From the NCBI RefSeq assembly GCF_002939785.1, contig NZ_MDEC01000014.1, forward strand, positions 62,806-126,805: a stretch of 64,000 nt of DNA. Reading direction: 5' to 3'. The notes beneath the pieces were generated by a model that did not search any database, had not been told where the DNA came from, and saw only the letters and a program-made list of their open reading frames with translations. Positions 16,652 through 30,719 of the stretch are shown here, piece after piece (within the stretch, counting starts at the first letter, position 1; every line of letters starts with the position of its first letter). The position numbers and the translations under genes were made by a program. The stretch comes from Xanthomonas codiaei (lineage in GTDB: Bacteria; Pseudomonadota; Gammaproteobacteria; Xanthomonadales; Xanthomonadaceae).

Positions 16652-16743
16652 GCGACGATCGCCATCTCGTCTCGCGCATGCCGCCGTCATTGGCAGGCGC
16701 TAGCGGTTGCTGCGGGCGTTTTCACCCGGCATTTCCGCGCTGT

Positions 16744-17358
16744 TCAACGCAGCGCGCGATCCACCGCTTCGCTCATCGCACGCTTGGCGAACAGGAAATC
16801 CCACAGGCTCCCGCCCATCTGCCGCCATAGCACCGCCGAGCGGACCGCCGCCAGCAACAGCGCGCGGATCTCCGCCACCACGCCGGCCTGACCCAGGTAG
16901 TGCGGGTTGCCCTGCACCATGACCTTGGGGCGCAGGTGGCTGATGGTCTGCGCATAGAGCCCGCCCAGCGAGCTCAACACATCCGGATGCGCGCTATCGC
17001 CCAGGCTCCGCGCCTGACGCGCCGCTGCATCGATTCCGCTGGAAACCGTGGCCACTGTCGCGTTGTCGCGCACGAAGCGGCGCTCCAGTTGCAGCACCGC
17101 CAGCGCCAGCCGCGGCAATACCTCGTCCTGGCCCTGGTTGCGAAAGTAGTTGTGCAGCAGGCGCAGGCCGGGCGCCAGGGCCGCCGCCGAGCCGTACACT
17201 GCCTCCGGCGAAGCCGCATCCACCCGAAACACGCTGTCGATGGCGGTGCGCACCGTGGCCGCCTCCGAATGCCCGGTTTCGGCGATCCGCCGCACCTGCT
17301 GCAGGGCCTGGGCAACGCCGGCCAGCGCCAGCACACGGTGATCCATGGAAACACTCAT
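16744..17358 (-). CDS. hflD: HflD (YcfC) family protein
   Basis: HflD is a peripheral inner-membrane protein named from phage lambda lysogenisation, where it antagonises CII; its housekeeping role is poorly defined. The 204-residue helical protein has the family pattern [21 protein letters not shown] at the N-terminus and [20 protein letters not shown] with NPHYLGQ in the middle. It begins one base inside the mnmA stop codon (TGATG), so it is translationally coupled to mnmA. The order nudJ-mnmA-hflD is the same as in Escherichia coli, which strengthens the call. Confidence 0.92.
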   Translation of the reverse strand: MSVSMDHRVLALAGVAQALQQVRRIAETGHSEAATVRTAIDSVFRVDAASPEAVYGSAAALAPGLRLLHNYFRNQGQDEVLPRLALAVLQLERRFVRDNATVATVSSGIDAAARQARSLGDSAHPDVLSSLGGLYAQTISHLRPKVMVQGNPHYLGQAGVVAEIRALLLAAVRSAVLWRQMGGSLWDFLFAKRAMSEAVDRALR

Positions 17359-18494
17359 CAAGCCACACCCTCGGGGGAAGAAGAAGATCCTGCCAATTGA
17401 CGCTCCAGCGGCGCATCGGTGGCGGCAATGACCGCGCCGCCGAGGCATTGCTCGCCGTCGTACAGCACCAGCGACTGCCCCGGCGTCACCGCCCGCTGCG
17501 GCCGCTCGAAGCGTACCTGCACGCTGCCGTCGTCTTGCACCTCCACCATGCACGGCTCGTCCGGCTGTCGGTAGCGCGTTTGCGCGGTGCAACTGAAGCT
17601 GCGCGCCGGCGGCGCACCGGCGACCCAATGGGCCAGCTCGGATTGCAGCCAGCGCGACTGCAGCAGCGGGCTGTCGCGGTCCTGGTCCACGTACAGCACG
17701 TTGCTGGCCACATCCTTGCCCACCACGTACCACGGCGCCGCCGCGCGGCCGCGCACCCCGCCGATGTTCAGGCCTTCGCGCTGGCCCAGGGTGAAATAGA
17801 ACACGCCGGGGTGCTCGGCAATGCGCTGCCCCTGCGGGTCGCGGATCTCGCCGGTGCGCGCGGGCAGGTAGCGGCCCAGGAACTCGCGGAAGTCGCGCTC
17901 GCCGATGAAGCAGATCCCGGTGGAATCCTTCTTGGCATGGGTTGGCAGGCCGGCGTCCTGGGCGATGCGGCGCAGCGTACTTTTCTCCAGCTCGCCGATC
18001 GGGAACAGGGTGGCGGCCAGCTGGGTCTGCCCCAACTGATGCAGGAAGTAGCTCTGGTCCTTGCTCTGGTCGGCACCGCGCAGCAGCCGCCAACGCCCGC
18101 CGCTGTAGGCAACCCGGGCGTAATGCCCGGTGGCGATGCGCTCGGCGCCAAGCGCCTGCGCCGCTTCCAGGAAATGTTTGAACTTGACCTCGCGGTTGCA
18201 CAGCACGTCGGGATTGGGAGTGCGCCCGGCGGCGTATTCGGCCAGGAAGTGCTCGAACACGCCGCTCCAGTATTCGCCGGAAAAATCGCGGAAGTGGAAG
18301 GGGATGCCCAGTACCCCACAGACCGCGACCGCGTCGCGGCGGTCGTCTTCGGCGCGGCAATCGCCGCTGCCATCGTCGGCCCAGTTCTGCATGAACAGCC
18401 CGGCGATCGACTCGCCCTGTCGCGCCAGCTGCCAGGCCGCCACCGACGAATCCACCCCGCCGGACACACCCACCACGATGCGTGGCGTGCTCAT
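17358..18494 (-). CDS. mnmA: tRNA-uridine 2-sulfurtransferase MnmA
   Basis: MnmA adds sulfur to position 2 of wobble uridine 34 in tRNAs for Lys, Glu and Gln, using ATP and sulfur relayed from IscS/Tus proteins. The 378-residue protein starts at ATG 18494 and has the PP-loop [13 protein letters not shown] near residues 8-20. It also has the first catalytic cysteine in [14 protein letters not shown], the second in [12 protein letters not shown], and the family segment ATGHYARV. The start overlaps the nudJ stop as ATGA. The longer frame to 18560 is antisense-type filler and was not used. Confidence 0.97.
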   Translation of the reverse strand: MSTPRIVVGVSGGVDSSVAAWQLARQGESIAGLFMQNWADDGSGDCRAEDDRRDAVAVCGVLGIPFHFRDFSGEYWSGVFEHFLAEYAAGRTPNPDVLCNREVKFKHFLEAAQALGAERIATGHYARVAYSGGRWRLLRGADQSKDQSYFLHQLGQTQLAATLFPIGELEKSTLRRIAQDAGLPTHAKKDSTGICFIGERDFREFLGRYLPARTGEIRDPQGQRIAEHPGVFYFTLGQREGLNIGGVRGRAAAPWYVVGKDVASNVLYVDQDRDSPLLQSRWLQSELAHWVAGAPPARSFSCTAQTRYRQPDEPCMVEVQDDGSVQVRFERPQRAVTPGQSLVLYDGEQCLGGAVIAATDAPLERQLAGSSSSPEGVA

Positions 18495-18949
18495 GCGACG
18501 TGCCGCACCAGCGCCAACGGGTGCCGCTGCCCAGCCAGATAGTCGGCCACCACCTCCCACACCAGCGGGCTGCGCAGGCGCTCGCTGGCGTCACGCAATT
18601 CCTCCGGTGTCATCCACAGCGCCCGCACCACGCCGGTATCCAGGCTGCGCTCGGGGTGGTGGGTGAGCGCATCGGCGACGAAGGCAAAACGCAGATAGCA
18701 CTGGCCGGTCGGCGCCAGCCACTGATAGGTGCCGATGAAGTGGGTCGGCCGCACGTCCCAGCCCGTCTCTTCCAGGGTTTCGCGCACGGCGGCCTCGAGC
18801 AGGCTCTCATCCGGCTCCAGATGCCCGGCCGGCTGGTTCAGCAGCAGGCGGCCGCCAATACGCTCTTCCACCTGCAGCAAGCGTCCGTCGCGCACCACCA
18901 CGGTGGCCACCGTGACGTCCGGATGCCAGCGCTGTTCCTGCGCGCTCAT
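18491..18949 (-). CDS. nudJ: Nudix hydrolase NudJ
   Basis: NudJ hydrolyses nucleoside di- and triphosphates and, in E. coli, thiamine pyrophosphate precursors. The 152-residue product starts at ATG 18949 ([19 protein letters not shown]). The Nudix box is complete at about residues 41-63: [16 protein letters not shown] continuing into TLEETGW, matching GX5EX7REUXEEXGU. The first gene of the nudJ-mnmA-hflD set, it overlaps mnmA by four bases. The frame extends back to 19156 without recognisable sequence. Confidence 0.92.
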   Translation of the reverse strand: MSAQEQRWHPDVTVATVVVRDGRLLQVEERIGGRLLLNQPAGHLEPDESLLEAAVRETLEETGWDVRPTHFIGTYQWLAPTGQCYLRFAFVADALTHHPERSLDTGVVRALWMTPEELRDASERLRSPLVWEVVADYLAGQRHPLALVRHVA

Positions 18950-19187
18950 GGGGAGACTCCAGTGCGCGGCAGCGCACGGTCCGGTACCGCGGCAGGACGG
19001 CAGCCGGAAGGGCGGCGCAGGGCGGGGCGGGGCGTGCAGCGACGCGTGTGGGCGGTGGTCGACGGCGCCAGTGCCGGCGCGGTCAGGGAATCGGTCATCA
19101 AGGGCAAGCCATGGAATCAGAGACAAATTGTGCGGGCCGCGGCGCAAATCGTCCAATGCGCGCGGCGATGAACCGTATAATGACCGG

Positions 19188-19508
19188 ATGCCTCGGAAGA
19201 CCTCCCACGAACACGATCACGGCCTCACGGTCGAAGCCAGCAAGCCTGAGGTGGCGCCACCGCCGCGCTACCAGGTGTTGCTGTTGAACGACGACTACAC
19301 CCCGATGGACTTCGTGGTGACCGTCCTGCAGCAGTTTTTCAATCTGGACCTGGAGCGCGCCACCCAGGTCATGTTGCACGTCCACACCCGTGGGCGCGGC
19401 GTTTGTGGGGTCTACAGCCGCGAAGTCGCCGAGTCCAAGGTCGCGCAGGTCAACGAGTTTTCGCGCATGAACCAGCACCCGCTGCTGTGCACGATGGAAC
19501 AGAGCTGA
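19188..19508 (+). CDS. clpS: ATP-dependent Clp protease adaptor ClpS
   Basis: ClpS delivers N-degron substrates to ClpAP. The 106-residue protein has the adaptor core: [36 protein letters not shown] and [18 protein letters not shown]. The short N-terminal extension is polar and probably disordered. The ATG at 19188 lies only seven bases after a TATAAT box (19176-19181), so the message may be leaderless or nearly so. clpA follows 142 bases downstream, the usual clpS-clpA order. Confidence 0.97.
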   Translation: MPRKTSHEHDHGLTVEASKPEVAPPPRYQVLLLNDDYTPMDFVVTVLQQFFNLDLERATQVMLHVHTRGRGVCGVYSREVAESKVAQVNEFSRMNQHPLLCTMEQS

Positions 19509-19650
19509 GACCGATATCAGATCATTCCAGCAGCGCAACAGTGTGACTGCAATCGCGTGCTAACGCCGTCTGAACATACCTATTCGATAGGGTTGTGGAA
19601 AATCCCGACAAAAGCCGCATATTGTTGGCAACAGCCGTTCGGAGTGACCA

Positions 19651-21933
<2,283 letters not shown>

Positions 21934-21951
21934 TCGCAGTCCTGCCCCAAC

Positions 21952-21980
21952 AAAAAGCCGCTCTTGCGAGCGGCTTTTTT
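21952..21980 (+). terminator. Rho-independent terminator after clpA
   Basis: GCCGCTC (21957-21963), loop TTGC, GAGCGGC (21968-21974), followed by six T and preceded by five A. This is a textbook intrinsic terminator 19 bases after the clpA stop codon. The A-tract makes it partly bidirectional. Confidence 0.95.
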
Positions 21981-22296
21981 GTGTCTGCTGATCTGTGACA
22001 AGACATCAGCCGCCCAGAACCGGAAGGCCGCTGTGATTTGAAACGCGCGCAGATGGTGGTGCGGCCGGCTTGAACGCGCGGCGACCTTGATGTCGGCAGA
22101 TGTCGGCGGGTGCCGGGAGCGCCATGTCGCTGGCGTCGCAGCGACTTGCCGGTATGCGAACCCGCCCACAGCCAGTTCGAGCCTCGCGTGGAGCTGCACA
22201 GGACGTTGCCGCCCACCGGCGCGCCGCTACTCATGCGCCGACCGGCAGACCCTCAAGTCCTATGGTGAGTGCCAGATTCCGAATTGCAGGCACGAC
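21981..22296. other. Intergenic region between clpA and infA terminators
   Basis: This stretch of 316 bases lies between two opposing terminators. I searched both strands for a tRNA, because a serine tRNA sits near clpA in enterics, and found no cloverleaf or CCA end. Short frames lack start signals. Confidence 0.5.
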
Positions 22297-22316
22297 AAAA
22301 AGCGGCCATGGGCCGC
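22297..22316 (-). terminator. Rho-independent terminator after infA
   Basis: On the minus strand GCGGCC, loop CAT, GGCCGC is followed by five T (22301-22297). It lies 24 bases downstream of the infA stop codon. Confidence 0.85.
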
Positions 22317-22340
22317 CTCGCGTCTCAGCACCAAGACCGC

Positions 22341-22559
22341 TTACTTCATGCGGTAGGTAATACGGCCCTTGGTGAGGTCGTACGGCGTCATTTCGACCTT
22401 GACCCGGTCGCCGGTCAGGATGCGGATGTAGTTCTTGCGCATGCGGCCGGAGATGTGGGCGATGATCTCGTGCCCGTTTTCCAGCTTGACCCGGAACGTG
22501 GTGTTGGGGAGCGTCTCGCTGACGCTGCCTTCGAATTCAATGGAGTCGTCTTTCGACAT
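22341..22559 (-). CDS. infA: Translation initiation factor IF-1
   Basis: IF-1 binds the ribosomal A site and works with IF-2 and IF-3 in initiation. The 72-residue S1-type OB-fold protein starts at ATG 22559 ([20 protein letters not shown]). It carries the family landmarks [37 protein letters not shown] and the final [14 protein letters not shown]. The length is exactly standard. It is monocistronic with its own terminator, and aat is upstream on the same strand. Confidence 0.98.
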
Positions 22560-22639
22560 GTAATCCTGTGCAATCACGGCTGGCCCGGCAGGGCCGTAAG
22601 GGACGGCATTTTACGCCCCATCTCCCCGTGGTGCAAATT

Positions 22640-23389
22640 TTATGTTAAGCAAACCTCACAGAGTTCGCGCGCCAGACGTTCGCCGTAGCGCGCAGACCAA
22701 CTGCCTGCCGGCTCCGGCTGCGCCACCTGATGCTGCACGTACCGCAGAAACTCGGTACGCGGCAGGCGTTGTGCTCCCAGGCTCAGCAGGTGGGGGTTTT
22801 CCACCTGCGCATCGAGCAGCGGCCATCCACGGGCATGCAGGTCGGCGGCCAGGGCGGCCAGTGCCACCTTGGAGCCGCCGCTACGCGCACTGAACATGCT
22901 TTCGCCGAAGAACATCTGGCCGATCGCCACGCCGTAGATGCCTCCCACCAGATGTGCGCCGTCGAAGACTTCCAGCGAATGCGCGTGGCCAAGCTGGTGC
23001 AACCGGATGTACGCCTGCTGCATGTGCCGCGTGATCCAGGTGCCATCCTGGCCGGCGCGCGGGATGGCGGCGCAGGCTGCGATGACGTGCTCAAACGCCG
23101 TATCGGCGCGCACGGTCCAGGTGCTGGTGCGCAGTTGACGCCTGAAGCGCGAGGACAGGCGCACGCCATCGGTGCGGAACACCATGCGCGGGTCCGGGCT
23201 CCACCACAGCAGCGGCTGGCCATCGGAAAACCAGGGGAACACGCCATGCGCATAGGCATTGAGCAGGCGCGGGACCGACAGGTCGCCGCCGATCGCCAGC
23301 AGGCCGTCCGGCTCGCGCAATGCCTGCTCGGCAGGCGGAAACGGCGCCCCCGGATCGGCGGAAAGCAAAAAGGGAAGGGCACGCGACAT
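22640..23389 (-). CDS. aat: Leucyl/phenylalanyl-tRNA-protein transferase
   Basis: Aat adds Leu or Phe to proteins with N-terminal Lys or Arg, making them ClpS/ClpA substrates. The 249-residue protein from ATG 23389 has the family blocks GLLAIGGDLSVPRLLNAYAHG, VFPWFSDGQPLLWWSPDPR, HSLEVFDGAHLVGGIYGVAIG and MFFGESMFSARSGGSKVAL. The first part of the longer frame (to 23614) lacks family sequence. Its placement near clpS and clpA joins the three N-degron pathway genes within 5 kb. Confidence 0.97.
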   Translation of the reverse strand: MSRALPFLLSADPGAPFPPAEQALREPDGLLAIGGDLSVPRLLNAYAHGVFPWFSDGQPLLWWSPDPRMVFRTDGVRLSSRFRRQLRTSTWTVRADTAFEHVIAACAAIPRAGQDGTWITRHMQQAYIRLHQLGHAHSLEVFDGAHLVGGIYGVAIGQMFFGESMFSARSGGSKVALAALAADLHARGWPLLDAQVENPHLLSLGAQRLPRTEFLRYVQHQVAQPEPAGSWSARYGERLARELCEVCLT

Positions 23390-23620
23390 CCGGCGAGTGT
23401 AGGGCCTGGCGCGCAGATCGTAGTGGCGGTCTCGCTCAGGGGCGAGCGGCCGGATCGCCCAATGGATGGTCGTCGCGATCGTGTCGTTTCGCGACGCTGC
23501 AAGCGAGTGGCTCGGTTTCGGTCCCGCCGCCCGGCTCGCTGCCGCTCCGTGTGCCTGCCGGTAGCGCTGCGACAAGGCTTCGCTTGGCGCCGCTGGGTCG
23601 GGCGATATCGCCATGCCGGC

Positions 23621-24745
23621 TCAATCGCGGAACGGGCTGTGCTCGGCCAGTTCGAGGGCATGCTGGGCAACCGCCGCGCGCTCATCGGCGCACCATTGCG
23701 CCAGCGGCTCGCGAAAGCCGGGGTCGGCGATCCAGTGGCGGCTGCGCACCGGCGTCGGCAGGAAGCCGCGCGCGATCTTGTGCTGGCCCTGCGCACCGGG
23801 CTCGAAGCGGGCCAGGCCTTCGCGCAGGCAATACTCCAGACCCTGGTAGTAGCAGGTTTCGAAGTGCAGGCCGGGCAGGGCCTCGCCGCCCCAATAGCGT
23901 CCGTACAAGGTGTCGTGGCCGCGCAGGCACAGCGCGCCGGCGATCGGGCGGCCGTCGAGGTCGGCCAGGAACATCACCAGCTGGCGCGGCATGGCGGTTG
24001 CCAGGTGCTGCAGGAACTGCGGCGTGAGCGCGGGCGAGTTGCCGTACTCGTTGAAGGTCTTCAGATAGAAGCCGTACATCGCGGCCAGGTCCTCCTGGCT
24101 GGCCTCGTCGCCGTGGACCACGCGCATACGGATGCCGGCGCGCTGCACCTTGGCCCGCTCCTGGCGGATGTTCTTGCGCCGCTTGTGGTCCATGGCGCCG
24201 AGGAAGGCCTCGAAGTCGGTCCAGCCGGCGCTGTTGTGCCAGTGGTACTGCAGGTCGTTGCGTTCCAGCCAGTCGCCATCGAAGGCGGCGTCTTCGTCTG
24301 CACGGTGGAAATTCACATGCGCCGACGACAGGCCGCTGCGCTCGACCAGCTCGCGCATCGCCGCCAGTAGCTGCGGTCGCCACTTGGGCGCGCCCAGCAG
24401 GCGTGGCCCGGTTACTGGCGAGTAGGGCACCCCGCACAGCCACTTGGGGAAATACGCCTGCCCGTAACGCGCATACGCATGCGCCCAGGCGTGGTCGAAC
24501 ACGAACTCGCCGTGCGAATTGTTCTTCAAGTAGCCGGGGGCGGCGGCGACCAGCGCGTCGCCCTCCCACAGGGTCAGATGCAGCGGGTTCCAGCCCCAGT
24601 CCGGGCGCAGGCAGCCTTCCCGTTCCAGTCCCTGCAGAAACGCGTAGCCGACGAAGGGATGCCTGCCATCGTGCAAGGCATCCCAGGCGCCAGCCGGCAC
24701 TTCGTCCAGCCGGCGGCACCAGCGGGCGGTGACGCTCACCCGCAC
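23621..24745 (-). CDS. GNAT-like acyltransferase of the FemAB/DUF482 (PF04339) type
   Basis: This 374-residue protein has an N-terminal MRVSVTARWCRRLDEVPAGAW, a middle with FVFDHAWAHAYARYGQAYFPK, VPYSPVTGPRLL and FLGAMDHKRRKNIRQERAK, and a C-terminal half with ALCLRGHDTLYGRYWGGE and LHFETCYYQGLEYCLREGL. These blocks match my recollection of PF04339 proteins, predicted peptidogalycan/acyl transferases with a double GNAT fold; the substrate is unknown. The start is GTG 24745; another GTG six bases further in is possible. It is 51 bases downstream of trxB on the same strand, perhaps in one transcript. Confidence 0.8.
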   Translation of the reverse strand: MRVSVTARWCRRLDEVPAGAWDALHDGRHPFVGYAFLQGLEREGCLRPDWGWNPLHLTLWEGDALVAAAPGYLKNNSHGEFVFDHAWAHAYARYGQAYFPKWLCGVPYSPVTGPRLLGAPKWRPQLLAAMRELVERSGLSSAHVNFHRADEDAAFDGDWLERNDLQYHWHNSAGWTDFEAFLGAMDHKRRKNIRQERAKVQRAGIRMRVVHGDEASQEDLAAMYGFYLKTFNEYGNSPALTPQFLQHLATAMPRQLVMFLADLDGRPIAGALCLRGHDTLYGRYWGGEALPGLHFETCYYQGLEYCLREGLARFEPGAQGQHKIARGFLPTPVRSRHWIADPGFREPLAQWCADERAAVAQHALELAEHSPFRD

Positions 24746-24796
24746 TGCCCACAGGGCCGGCCGGTCGCAGGGCGCGGCCGGCGCTCGGTGGTCACC

Positions 24797-25981
<1,185 letters not shown>

Positions 25982-26050
25982 CTACTGTAACCGCAGCCGC
26001 AGTCGTTTATTATCAACCACTAACAGCATTTTTCTAAGGTCTGGCTACAG

Positions 26051-28408
26051 GTGGCAAAGCAGGTTCCCGAACGCAGCAGCAAGCCCCCAGAGGGCAAGGC
26101 GTCGTCGCGCAAGACGGCGGTGGCGGACACTCCGCGCCGACAGAAGCTGTGGCGTGATCTGGCATTGATCGCAGTGGCGCCGCTGCTGCTGTATCTGCTG
26201 GCCAGCCTGTTTACCTATTCGGCCACCGATCCAGGGTGGTCACGCACCGGCAATCTGGTCGCCCCGATCCACAACATGGGCGGCCGGTTCGGTGCGATGG
26301 CCGCTGACGTGTTGCTGCAGTTATTTGGCTACGTGGCCTTCCTGTTGCCGGTGATCCTGGGTGCGGTGGCCTGGATCGCGCTGATCGGCGAGCGCGAGGA
26401 GCAGAGCCAGAGCGATCTCGGGCCGGCGCTGCGGCTGGTGGGCATGGTGGGCTTTCTGATCTCTTCGACCGGGTTCTTGCATCTGCGCCTGTTCCAGAGC
26501 GAGGTGGCGGAGGCTGGCGGCATTCTCGGCAAATTGGTCAGCGGCTCGCTCAGCTCCGGCTTCGGTGCGTTGGGCGCCAATTTGTTCGTGGTGGTGTTGT
26601 TGCTGGTGTCGATCACGCTGGCCACCGGCCTGTCGTGGTTCGCGGTGATGGAGCGGATCGGCAAGTGGGTGCTGGCGCTGGGGCCGCTAATGCAGCGCAA
26701 GACCCACCAGGCCAGCGAGTGGCAGCAGACCCGGGTGATGCGTGAAGAGCGCGAGGAAGTGCGCAAGGTCGATGCGGTCAAGCAGGCCAAGCGCGAGCCG
26801 GTCAAGATCGAGCCGCCACCGGCACCGGTGGTGGAGAAGAGCGAGCGCGCCAAGCGCGACACCCAGATCCCGATGTTCCAGGGCGTCAGCACCGATGGTT
26901 CGGACCTGCCGCCGCTGGCGCTGCTGGATGACCCCAAGCCGCAGGCCAAGGGCTATTCGGAAGAGACGCTGGAGACGCTGTCGCGGCAGATCGAGTTCAA
27001 GCTCAAGGATTTCCGCATCGAGGCGCAGGTGGTCGGGGCCTACCCGGGTCCGGTGATCACCCGTTTCGAAATCGAACCGGCGCCGGGCATCAAGGTCAGC
27101 CAGATCAGTTCGCTGGACAAGGACATCGCGCGCGGGCTGTCGGTGAAGTCGGTGCGCGTGGTGGACGTGATTCCGGGCAAGTCGGTGATCGGCCTGGAAA
27201 TCCCCAACGTCAGCCGCGAGATGATCTTCCTGTCCGAGCTGCTGCGCTCCAAGGAATACGACAAGTCGGCCAGCCCGCTGACGCTGGCCCTGGGCAAGGA
27301 CATCGCTGGCCGCCCGACCGTGGCCGACCTGGCGCGCATGCCGCACTTGCTGGTGGCCGGTACCACCGGCTCGGGCAAGTCGGTGGCGGTCAATGCGATG
27401 GTGCTGAGCCTGCTGTTCAAGGCCTCGCACAAGGAACTGCGGATGCTGATGATCGACCCGAAGATGCTCGAGTTGAGCGTCTATCAGGGCATCCCGCACC
27501 TGCTGGCGCCGGTGGTCACCGACATGAAGGAGGCCGCCAACGGCCTGCGCTGGTGCGTGGCCGAGATGGAGCGCCGCTACAAGCTGATGAGCGCGGTGGG
27601 CGTGCGCAACCTGGCCGGGTTCAACAAGAAGGTCAAGGACGCCATCGACGCCGGCCAACCGCTGATGGACCCGCTGTTCAAGCCGAACCCGGAGCTGGGC
27701 GAGGCGCCGCGGCCATTGGAGACATTGCCGTTCATCGTGATCTTCATCGACGAATTCGCCGACATGATGATGATCGTCGGCAAGAAGGTCGAAGAACTGA
27801 TTGCGCGCCTGGCGCAGAAGGCGCGTGCGGCCGGCATCCACCTGATCCTGGCCACGCAGCGGCCGTCGGTGGACGTGATCACCGGCCTGATCAAGGCCAA
27901 TATCCCGACCCGCGTGGCGTTCCAGGTCAGCTCCAAGATCGACTCGCGCACCATCCTGGACCAGTCCGGCGCCGAGGCGCTGCTGGGCAACGGCGACATG
28001 CTGTACCTGCCGCCGGGCACTGCGCTGCCGGACCGCGTGCATGGCGCGTTCGTCAGCGACGAAGAAGTGCATCGGGTGGTCGAGCACCTCAAGGCCAGCG
28101 GTCCGGTGTCCTACGTCGAAGGCGTGCTGGACGAAGTGCAGACCATGGGCGACGGCACCGTGGTCGGCGCCACCGGCTTGCCCGAAAGCAGTGGCGGTGG
28201 CGGCGACGAATCCGACCCGCTGTACGACGAAGCGCTGCGCATCGTCACCGAGACCCGGCGCGCCTCGATCTCCGGCGTGCAGCGCCGCTTGAAGATCGGC
28301 TACAACCGCGCCGCGCGCCTGATCGAGGCGATGGAAGCGGCTGGGGTGGTCAGCCCGCCCGAGCACAACGGCGACCGCAGCGTGCTGGCACCGCCGCCGC
28401 CTAAGTAG
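26051..28408 (+). CDS. ftsK: DNA translocase FtsK
   Basis: FtsK anchors at the septum and pumps DNA to resolve chromosome termini during division. The 785-residue protein starts at GTG 26051. About four membrane helices lie between residues 35 and 200 ([37 protein letters not shown]). A charged linker follows, then the alpha/beta motor with Walker [16 protein letters not shown] near 437 and the Walker B region [14 protein letters not shown]. The C-terminal winged-helix gamma domain ([21 protein letters not shown]) would read KOPS sites. It is short beside E. coli FtsK because the linker is short. Confidence 0.97.
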   Translation: MAKQVPERSSKPPEGKASSRKTAVADTPRRQKLWRDLALIAVAPLLLYLLASLFTYSATDPGWSRTGNLVAPIHNMGGRFGAMAADVLLQLFGYVAFLLPVILGAVAWIALIGEREEQSQSDLGPALRLVGMVGFLISSTGFLHLRLFQSEVAEAGGILGKLVSGSLSSGFGALGANLFVVVLLLVSITLATGLSWFAVMERIGKWVLALGPLMQRKTHQASEWQQTRVMREEREEVRKVDAVKQAKREPVKIEPPPAPVVEKSERAKRDTQIPMFQGVSTDGSDLPPLALLDDPKPQAKGYSEETLETLSRQIEFKLKDFRIEAQVVGAYPGPVITRFEIEPAPGIKVSQISSLDKDIARGLSVKSVRVVDVIPGKSVIGLEIPNVSREMIFLSELLRSKEYDKSASPLTLALGKDIAGRPTVADLARMPHLLVAGTTGSGKSVAVNAMVLSLLFKASHKELRMLMIDPKMLELSVYQGIPHLLAPVVTDMKEAANGLRWCVAEMERRYKLMSAVGVRNLAGFNKKVKDAIDAGQPLMDPLFKPNPELGEAPRPLETLPFIVIFIDEFADMMMIVGKKVEELIARLAQKARAAGIHLILATQRPSVDVITGLIKANIPTRVAFQVSSKIDSRTILDQSGAEALLGNGDMLYLPPGTALPDRVHGAFVSDEEVHRVVEHLKASGPVSYVEGVLDEVQTMGDGTVVGATGLPESSGGGGDESDPLYDEALRIVTETRRASISGVQRRLKIGYNRAARLIEAMEAAGVVSPPEHNGDRSVLAPPPPK

Positions 28409-28687
28409 AGCGGCGGCCACCGCCGTCCTGCGCGGCGCCGGGGCGGCATCGCGGGGCGAACGTGGCGGGAGTACCTGCTGCAGGCCTCAGTCGGATGGCG
28501 TGTAGTGGGTGCTGGAGCACTGCAGCGCGTCGTCCGGCGTCAGGTGCCGCAAGCACGCCCACCGCCGGGTCGTCGGCAGGTGCATGCGCAGCGATGCGGC
28601 AGAGTTGGAAGTCCATGCCTGTCATTGCCGGGCACAACGGCTACCCTGTGCAGTACGCGCCACCTTGGCCTGTCGTGATCGAGACCC

Positions 28688-30613
28688 ATGCTGCATCGTC
28701 CCTTGTTGTTGCTCGTGCTGTTGTTCTGCGCGCCGCTGCTGGCCCAGGCCCAGCAGCAGGCCACGCCTGCCCCGGCGGCCGCTCGCGCCCAGGCCGACAC
28801 CAATTACAGCTTCGTGCGCTATCGCGCCGACTACGAGGTGCGCGCCGACGCCAGCAGCGTGGAGACAGACGAATACGAGATCCTGCTCAAGACCAAATCG
28901 GCGGTGGAGCAGTTCAGCCAAGTGCGCCTGAGCTATAGCGAGAAGATGGAAACGCTCGAGGTGCTTCAGGCCTATACCGTCACCGCCGAGGGCCTGCGCC
29001 AGGATGTGGCCAGCGACAAGATCTACACCCAGGAAAGCTACTCCAGTGCCTCGGCGGCGATGTACGCCGACCGCAAGGTCAAGGTGGTGGTGTTCCCGAA
29101 CCTGGCCCCGGGCGCACGCATCGTCTACCGGGTACGGCGGGCGCAGAACACCCCGTATTTCCCCGGATATTTCAGCCTGTGGGAGACCTTCAGCGTGTTT
29201 GCGCAGTACGACGATGCGGTGGTCACGCTGGTGGCGCCGAAGTCGTTGCCGATGCATCTGTCGGTGCGTGGGCTGCAGGGCGGCACCAAGCCGGTGGTGC
29301 GCGGCGATCAGGCGCGCTGGGAATGGCGGTATCAGCGCACCGCGCCGATGAAGAACCAGAACTGGAGCGCGGCGAGCTGGGAGTTCAGCCCCACCTTGAT
29401 GGCCAGCACCTTCGATAGCTGGTCGCAAATGGGCCTGGCGTATCACGTCAAGGGCGGGCGCGCCGCAGCGGTCACCCCGGCGATCCAGGCGTTGGCCGAC
29501 CAGGTCACCCAGGGCATCGACGAGCCGCGTGCACAGGCGGCGGCCCTGTACGCATGGGTCGCGCGCAATATCCGCTACGTGGCGGTGTATCTGGGCAATG
29601 GCGGGCTGGAGCCCAACAGCGCCGACAGCATCCTGGCCAACCATTACGGCGACTGCAAGGACCACACGGTGATCCTGGAGGCGTTACTGGCGGCCAAGGG
29701 TATCGCCAGCACGCCGGTGCTGATCGGTGCCGAGGGCGGGCCGACCTTGCAGGCGATCCCGGTGCTGGGGCGTTTCAATCACGCCATCACCTATATTCCG
29801 GCCTTCGATCTGTACGTCGATTCCACCAACCCGTATGCGCGCTTCGGGCAACTGCCGGCCGGCGATCTGGGCGCGCCGGTGGTGCATACGCGCGATGGCA
29901 AGCTCACCCACACGCCGCCGAACGACCGCAAGGTCAATCGCTACGTTGCGCGGACCGAGTATCGCTTCAACCCACAGGGCGGGCTGCAGGGGCTGACCAC
30001 GCTCGATAGCGGGCAGACCGGCGAGGTGGGGTTGCGCGCGATGTTCGTGCAGCTCAATGCGCAGAACCGCAACCGCATCGAGGAATCGATCATTGCCCAG
30101 TCCGGCTTCGTGGGCACCGGCGATCTGCTGATCCAGGGCGATCCACTGGACCTCGATACGCCGTTCAATTATCGCTATGCCTTCCAGGCCAGCGACGCGG
30201 TGGATTTTTCGGTGGTCGGCGGCATGACCTTGCCGGACATGCCCGGCGCCGAATCCACGCGCGCGGTCTATACGACCACCTCGGCCGAAGACAATCTGAC
30301 CCCGTTCTACTGCAACGACAGCGTACGCGAGGAAACCTATGTGGTGACCTTGCCCGAGACCGTACCCATCATCGCCATCCCGCGCAGCAGCCAGTTCCGC
30401 AATGCCGCCGGCGAGTACGCGGTGGAGTGGACGCGGCAGGGGCAGACCGTCACCGCCGTGCACCGGCTGCAGCGCGCTGCCGTACGTGGTCCGCTGGCCC
30501 TGTGCCAGCCGCAGGACTACCGCGCGTTTCGCGAGCTCTACCAGCAGGTGCGTCGTGGCTTCCGGGGCCAGATCGTCTACGGCGACCTGACCAGGGTGCA
30601 GACGGCGCAGTGA
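28688..30613 (+). CDS. Secreted DUF3857 / transglutaminase-domain protein
   Basis: This 641-residue protein begins with a Sec signal peptide (MLHRPLLLLVLLFCAPLLAQA). Residues about 45-230 fit the DUF3857 domain and about 265-390 the transglutaminase-like fold. The catalytic cysteine lies in YGDCKDHTVILEALL (about residue 321), the histidine in FNHAITYIPA and the aspartate in LYVDSTNPYARF. A further beta-rich part follows. The triad suggests a papain-like enzyme acting in the periplasm or outside, but the substrate is unknown. It stands between ftsK and lolA on the same strand, with about 100 bases to lolA. Confidence 0.85.
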   Translation: MLHRPLLLLVLLFCAPLLAQAQQQATPAPAAARAQADTNYSFVRYRADYEVRADASSVETDEYEILLKTKSAVEQFSQVRLSYSEKMETLEVLQAYTVTAEGLRQDVASDKIYTQESYSSASAAMYADRKVKVVVFPNLAPGARIVYRVRRAQNTPYFPGYFSLWETFSVFAQYDDAVVTLVAPKSLPMHLSVRGLQGGTKPVVRGDQARWEWRYQRTAPMKNQNWSAASWEFSPTLMASTFDSWSQMGLAYHVKGGRAAAVTPAIQALADQVTQGIDEPRAQAAALYAWVARNIRYVAVYLGNGGLEPNSADSILANHYGDCKDHTVILEALLAAKGIASTPVLIGAEGGPTLQAIPVLGRFNHAITYIPAFDLYVDSTNPYARFGQLPAGDLGAPVVHTRDGKLTHTPPNDRKVNRYVARTEYRFNPQGGLQGLTTLDSGQTGEVGLRAMFVQLNAQNRNRIEESIIAQSGFVGTGDLLIQGDPLDLDTPFNYRYAFQASDAVDFSVVGGMTLPDMPGAESTRAVYTTTSAEDNLTPFYCNDSVREETYVVTLPETVPIIAIPRSSQFRNAAGEYAVEWTRQGQTVTAVHRLQRAAVRGPLALCQPQDYRAFRELYQQVRRGFRGQIVYGDLTRVQTAQ

Positions 30614-30719
30614 GCACACGGCACCTGCACACGCCTCAGATGAACGCGACAGCGCGATAGCGCTCGCCCATTCATCTATGAAGCTTCAGAATTGACCCAG
30701 TCCTTTCTGGAAGACCGCG

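Noticed and set aside
21981..22296. Possible tRNA between clpA and infA
   Set aside because: Checked because some gammaproteobacteria have a serine tRNA here; no cloverleaf found.
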